From contig JADJWG010000004.1 of the NCBI GenBank assembly GCA_016716475.1, positions 922,249-986,248 of the forward strand: a stretch of 64,000 nucleotides of DNA, given 5' to 3'. This DNA comes from Phycisphaerales bacterium. Lineage in GTDB: Bacteria > Planctomycetota > Phycisphaerae > UBA1845 > Fen-1342. Shown piece after piece: positions 60,960 to 64,000 of this stretch (positions are counted from its first letter, which is position 1; every line of letters starts with the position of its first letter). The notes beneath the pieces were generated by a model that saw nothing but the letters and a program-made list of their open reading frames with translations, had not been told where the DNA came from and made no database searches. Position numbers and translations under genes: made by a program.

Positions 60960-63242
60960 TCAGTATCCGCCCTGAAGCCACTTCACGATGTCCTGCAGCG
61001 TGACCAGCAGGAACACCAGCACGATCAACGCCAGGCCGGCCAGCGTCGTGATCACCTGCACCTTGAGATTCAGCGGCTTGCCGCGAATCTTCTCGAGCAG
61101 CAGAAAGACCATCAGGCCGCCGTCCACGACCGGCAGCGGCAGAAAGTTGATGACGGCCAGATTGATAGAAATAAAAGCGAGGAAGAACAACAGGTCGGCG
61201 TAGCCATCCTGCGCGATGCGCACCGCATGCCGCATGATGCCCACCGGGCCGGCCACGTCACGCGTACTGACGTTCCCGGACTGGAAGATCAACGCCTGCA
61301 GACTGCGGTACGTACGCTCCAGTACGCGCACCGTCTGCTCCCCGGCCATGGCGATAGCGACCAGCGGGTTGCCGTTGGCATGGACGCGTGTGGTCAGGAA
61401 CTCGAACGGCAGCAGCGTGTTGACATCGTACGATGCGCGAAACTGCCAAGGATCAACATTGTCCGCCCGCACCGTGAACTGCGCACGGTACAAGGTGCGG
61501 TCACTGGTCGAGCGGTGATACTCCACGTCCACCGTTTCGCCGATATGCCGCGCCAGCAACTCCCGCACCGCCGCTTCCTGCGGTAACAGGTACACGCGGT
61601 CTTCGTCCAGCCGAATGCGGTCCTCGCCGGCGATGCTGCGAATGCGCGCTGTCGGCGGCAGGTCGAGTTCGCTCACGATACTGGCCGGCACGGCCAAAGG
61701 AACTGTGCCCTCGTCCTGGCCACTGCGATAGGCGAGCGTAATTGTGCGGCCGGATGCGGCGCGCAGGGCCTCGTACAGGTCGGCCCACGAGGTCAGGGCG
61801 ACGCCATCCGCCGCCAGGATCTCGGACCCGCGCGGCAGGCCGAGACTCGCGGCCGGTGTGCCGCTCACGATATCGGCCACGATCACACCCTGCTGGGCCT
61901 GGCCGAACTCGATGCCGACCTTGGGGGGATCCGTGCGGCCGAGCGAGAACGGCTGTGTCGGCGTGACGGTGAGTGCCACGCGCTGCCCGTCGCGCAGCAC
62001 GATCACGTCAAGCGCTTCATTGGGACTGGCATGAATGGCAGCCACGATTTCCGGAAACGTGGGGAAGCGGGTCCCCGCCCATTCGAGGATGACGTCGCCC
62101 TCCCGGAAGCCGGCGACGTCTGCCGGCATCCCGGGGACCACCCGATCGATCGACGAGCAGGGGGCCAGCCCCAGCAGGTGAGAGGGCTTTCGCAGCACGG
62201 ATTCGGCGGTATCTCCGGCGGACATGCGCAGGCGTGGAGTGATTTCGAAATCAAAGGTGAGCGGTGGTTGTCCCGCGGGCGGGGCGCGCTCGATCGTCAA
62301 CAGCAACGGCCGGCCGCGCGAGCTGTGAATGGCATCGGCATAGACATAGGCCAGCAGGTCGTCGATCGGCCGGCCATTGACGGCCACGACCTTATCACCC
62401 GGTTGCAGCGGGTCCGGCAGGGGCATGCTGGCGTCGACCAAGCGCGTGATCTGGTTCGTGGGGTAGGGGGTCCAGCCCAGTGCAGTGGGTAGCGTGCCGA
62501 AATCCTTGTCGCGCCGCACGACGATTGGCTCGGGGAATTCAGCGCCGTCGCGCTCGATCGTCAGTCGCACGTGACCTTCGCCCAGCAGGGACTCGATCAG
62601 CAGGTCATTGAAGGACTGCACCCTCGTCCCGTTGATCGTGAGCACCTTGTCGCCGGGCAGCAATCCCGCCCGGCCGGCCGGGCTGCCCGGCTCGATCGTG
62701 CCCAGAACCGGCGCCCAGACCTTCTGGCCGCCCGCCAGGTAGACCAGCGCATACAGCAGAATGGCAAACGCCACGTTGAACACCACGCCCGCGGAGACCA
62801 CGAGCATGCGGGCTTCGACAGACTTGTTCGTGAAGGCGCGCGGGTCGTCGGTATGCTTGACCTCACCGGTCTGCTCGTTGATGATGATGTCATCCTCGCC
62901 GAGCATTTTCACGTAACCGCCGATCGGCAAGGCATTCAGACAGTAATCCGTCTCGCCGTAGCCCTTCTTCGCCAAGTCATCCGGTCGGTAGTTCGGTCGC
63001 GGGCCGAAGGTGAACCCCTCTCCCCGCCGGTAACCGCAGATGCGGTAGAAGAACCCGACCGCGAATCGGTCCACCCGGACGCCCATCCACTTGGCAGCGA
63101 GGAAGTGCCCCAATTCGTGGACGAAGATGATGATCGAGAAGCCGATCAGCACTTTCACGAGGAGCAAAGTGCCCTCGAGCCACGCGGTAATCTGCTCCGT
63201 CATGCCAAGCAGGGCGGCCACACCGATCAATTCCGAATGCAT
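60960..63242 (-). CDS. rseP: Site-2 intramembrane metalloprotease RseP, extended with several PDZ domains
   Basis: This is a membrane zinc protease of 760 residues, longer than the usual 350-450. The zinc site HELGH (His42, Glu43, His46) lies in the first transmembrane segment. The C-terminal membrane half has NFLPLPVVDGG, supplying the third ligand Asp. Three or more PDZ-like modules lie between (near residues 185-270, 275-380 and 370-520). It cleaves membrane-anchored substrates such as anti-sigma factors in relatives. It overlaps the end of dxr by 16 bases, a common bacterial pairing. Confidence 0.92.
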   Translation of the reverse strand: MHSELIGVAALLGMTEQITAWLEGTLLLVKVLIGFSIIIFVHELGHFLAAKWMGVRVDRFAVGFFYRICGYRRGEGFTFGPRPNYRPDDLAKKGYGETDYCLNALPIGGYVKMLGEDDIIINEQTGEVKHTDDPRAFTNKSVEARMLVVSAGVVFNVAFAILLYALVYLAGGQKVWAPVLGTIEPGSPAGRAGLLPGDKVLTINGTRVQSFNDLLIESLLGEGHVRLTIERDGAEFPEPIVVRRDKDFGTLPTALGWTPYPTNQITRLVDASMPLPDPLQPGDKVVAVNGRPIDDLLAYVYADAIHSSRGRPLLLTIERAPPAGQPPLTFDFEITPRLRMSAGDTAESVLRKPSHLLGLAPCSSIDRVVPGMPADVAGFREGDVILEWAGTRFPTFPEIVAAIHASPNEALDVIVLRDGQRVALTVTPTQPFSLGRTDPPKVGIEFGQAQQGVIVADIVSGTPAASLGLPRGSEILAADGVALTSWADLYEALRAASGRTITLAYRSGQDEGTVPLAVPASIVSELDLPPTARIRSIAGEDRIRLDEDRVYLLPQEAAVRELLARHIGETVDVEYHRSTSDRTLYRAQFTVRADNVDPWQFRASYDVNTLLPFEFLTTRVHANGNPLVAIAMAGEQTVRVLERTYRSLQALIFQSGNVSTRDVAGPVGIMRHAVRIAQDGYADLLFFLAFISINLAVINFLPLPVVDGGLMVFLLLEKIRGKPLNLKVQVITTLAGLALIVLVFLLVTLQDIVKWLQGGY

Positions 63243-64000
63243 CGCTCCACCTCGGCCCGCGCCCATGCGTCGCAAGCCAGCAGCTCTTCCAGGTTGGGCT
63301 CGGGCAGGAACGCGTGCCGGGTCATGACCTCGGCGGCGAGTTCCGCGATCTGTCCAAAGGATAGGCGCGCAGCGCGAAACGCCGCGACGGCGGCTTCGTT
63401 GGCCGCATTCAGGACGGCTCCGAGACTACCACCGCGGCGGGCGGCTTCGTAGCCGAGCGGCAGCGCCCGAAACCGCTCAAAGTCCGGGGGTTCGAAATGC
63501 AGTGTGCGTGCGCTACTCCAATCCAGCGGAGCCGTGATACCGGCGATCCGCCGAGGGTAGGTCAGTGCATATTGGATCGGCGTCTTCATGTCCGGGGTGC
63601 CGAGTTGTGCGATCACCGAACCATCACGAAACTCCACCATGGAGTGTACAACAGATTCGGGATGAATCAGCACGTCGATCTGCTCGGCCGGCAGGTCGAA
63701 CAGCCAGCGGGCTTCAATGATCTCCAGTGCTTTATTCATCATGGTGGCACTGTCGATCGTGATCTTCGGCCCCATCGACCAGGTCGGGTGGTTGAGTGCA
63801 TCCGCCAGTGTCGCCGTCGCCATCCGGTCCCGGGGCCACTGGCGGAACGGCCCACCCGAGGCGGTCAGATGGATGCGGCAGACGTCTTCCCGGTGGCCGG
63901 CGTGGAGGGCCTGGAAGATGGCCGAATGCTCGCTGTCCACCGGGATCAGCGCGCCGCCGCGTTCCCGCGCCAACGGCATCAGCAAAGCCCCCGCCACCAC
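63227..64000 (-). CDS. dxr: 1-deoxy-D-xylulose 5-phosphate reductoisomerase (3' part)
   Basis: The visible 257 residues are the C-terminal two-thirds of Dxr, the MEP-pathway enzyme making 2-C-methyl-D-erythritol 4-phosphate with NADPH. Present are PVDSEHSAIFQ (metal and substrate binding), TASGGPFR (flexible loop), TWSMGPKITIDSATMMNKALEIIEA and LGTPDMKTPIQYAL. The 5' end lies outside the window. It is directly followed, with overlap, by rseP. Confidence 0.93.
   Translation of the reverse strand: MVAGALLMPLARERGGALIPVDSEHSAIFQALHAGHREDVCRIHLTASGGPFRQWPRDRMATATLADALNHPTWSMGPKITIDSATMMNKALEIIEARWLFDLPAEQIDVLIHPESVVHSMVEFRDGSVIAQLGTPDMKTPIQYALTYPRRIAGITAPLDWSSARTLHFEPPDFERFRALPLGYEAARRGGSLGAVLNAANEAAVAAFRAARLSFGQIAELAAEVMTRHAFLPEPNLEELLACDAWARAEVERCIRN

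Noticed and set aside
1..64000. CRISPR array or cas genes
   Set aside because: No regularly spaced short direct repeats and no Cas-like protein were seen.

Overview
The window is high-GC DNA from a planctomycete-like bacterium, probably of the Phycisphaerae type. The evidence is two PEP-CTERM proteins, a secreted protein ending in the planctomycetal dockerin-like GDFNCDG repeat, a prepilin-type pseudopilin, a fused formimidoyltransferase-cyclodeaminase and a degenerate Rhs locus. This placement is inference from protein style; no rRNA is present. Coding density is high, and most long antisense ORFs are GC shadows of real genes.

Left half (1-42.9 kb) is mostly chromosomal housekeeping. It holds a secreted clan GH-A glycosidase; a cysteine dioxygenase/YeiH-type exporter pair; a WYL regulator; an alpha/beta hydrolase; a dockerin-like protein overlapping a pseudopilin; a family-5 uracil-DNA glycosylase; two phytanoyl-CoA dioxygenase-like proteins; a secreted zinc metalloprotease; MgtE; Bpt; an aspartate aminotransferase; two HAD phosphatases; dihydrolipoyl dehydrogenase; a polyprenyl glycosylphosphotransferase; and a CapK-like/fatty-acid hydroxylase/ABC-2 permease operon. 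It continues with a sigma-54 two-component system whose kinase carries a degenerate globin domain, a LolD/MacB-type ABC exporter whose permease is frameshifted near its end, a YhaM-type exonuclease operon, a PEP-CTERM protein, FTCD with a half-size asparaginase, and a PerR-KatG peroxide-defence operon. Between the metalloprotease and mgtE (13.6-13.94 kb) is a candidate RNA gene with its own promoter and terminator. It contains a 16-nt perfect complement to the universal 16S rRNA 3' end.

Accessory zone (43-57 kb). First come a decayed REP-associated (Y1) transposase with a REP-like palindrome and a VTT/TVP38 membrane protein. Next is an Rhs remnant: an N-terminally truncated Rhs core fused to a C-terminal domain with the phospholipase A2 signature, followed by a formylglycine-generating-enzyme-like lipoprotein that is the positional candidate for immunity. 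This toxin/lipoprotein unit lies between two ~465-bp direct repeats of Rhs core DNA. Next is a ~9-kb integrative element (about 47.89-56.86 kb) inserted in the 3' end of a tRNA-Val(CAC) gene. It carries a tyrosine integrase whose 3' end overlaps the tRNA, Xre and excisionase-like regulators, an AEP/TOTE-like primase, a DUF3987 ATPase, a Phd-like antitoxin, a ribbon-helix-helix protein, and a prohead protease-major capsid fusion with a strong internal ribosome site that would make capsid alone. No portal, terminase or tail gene is visible, so it looks like a capsid-bearing satellite or a reduced prophage. A 58-bp perfect inverted repeat brackets most of its cargo.

Right end (57-64 kb) returns to housekeeping genes: queE-queD (queuosine precursor synthesis), a second PEP-CTERM protein, aqpZ, the site-2 protease rseP, and the 3' part of dxr running off the window.
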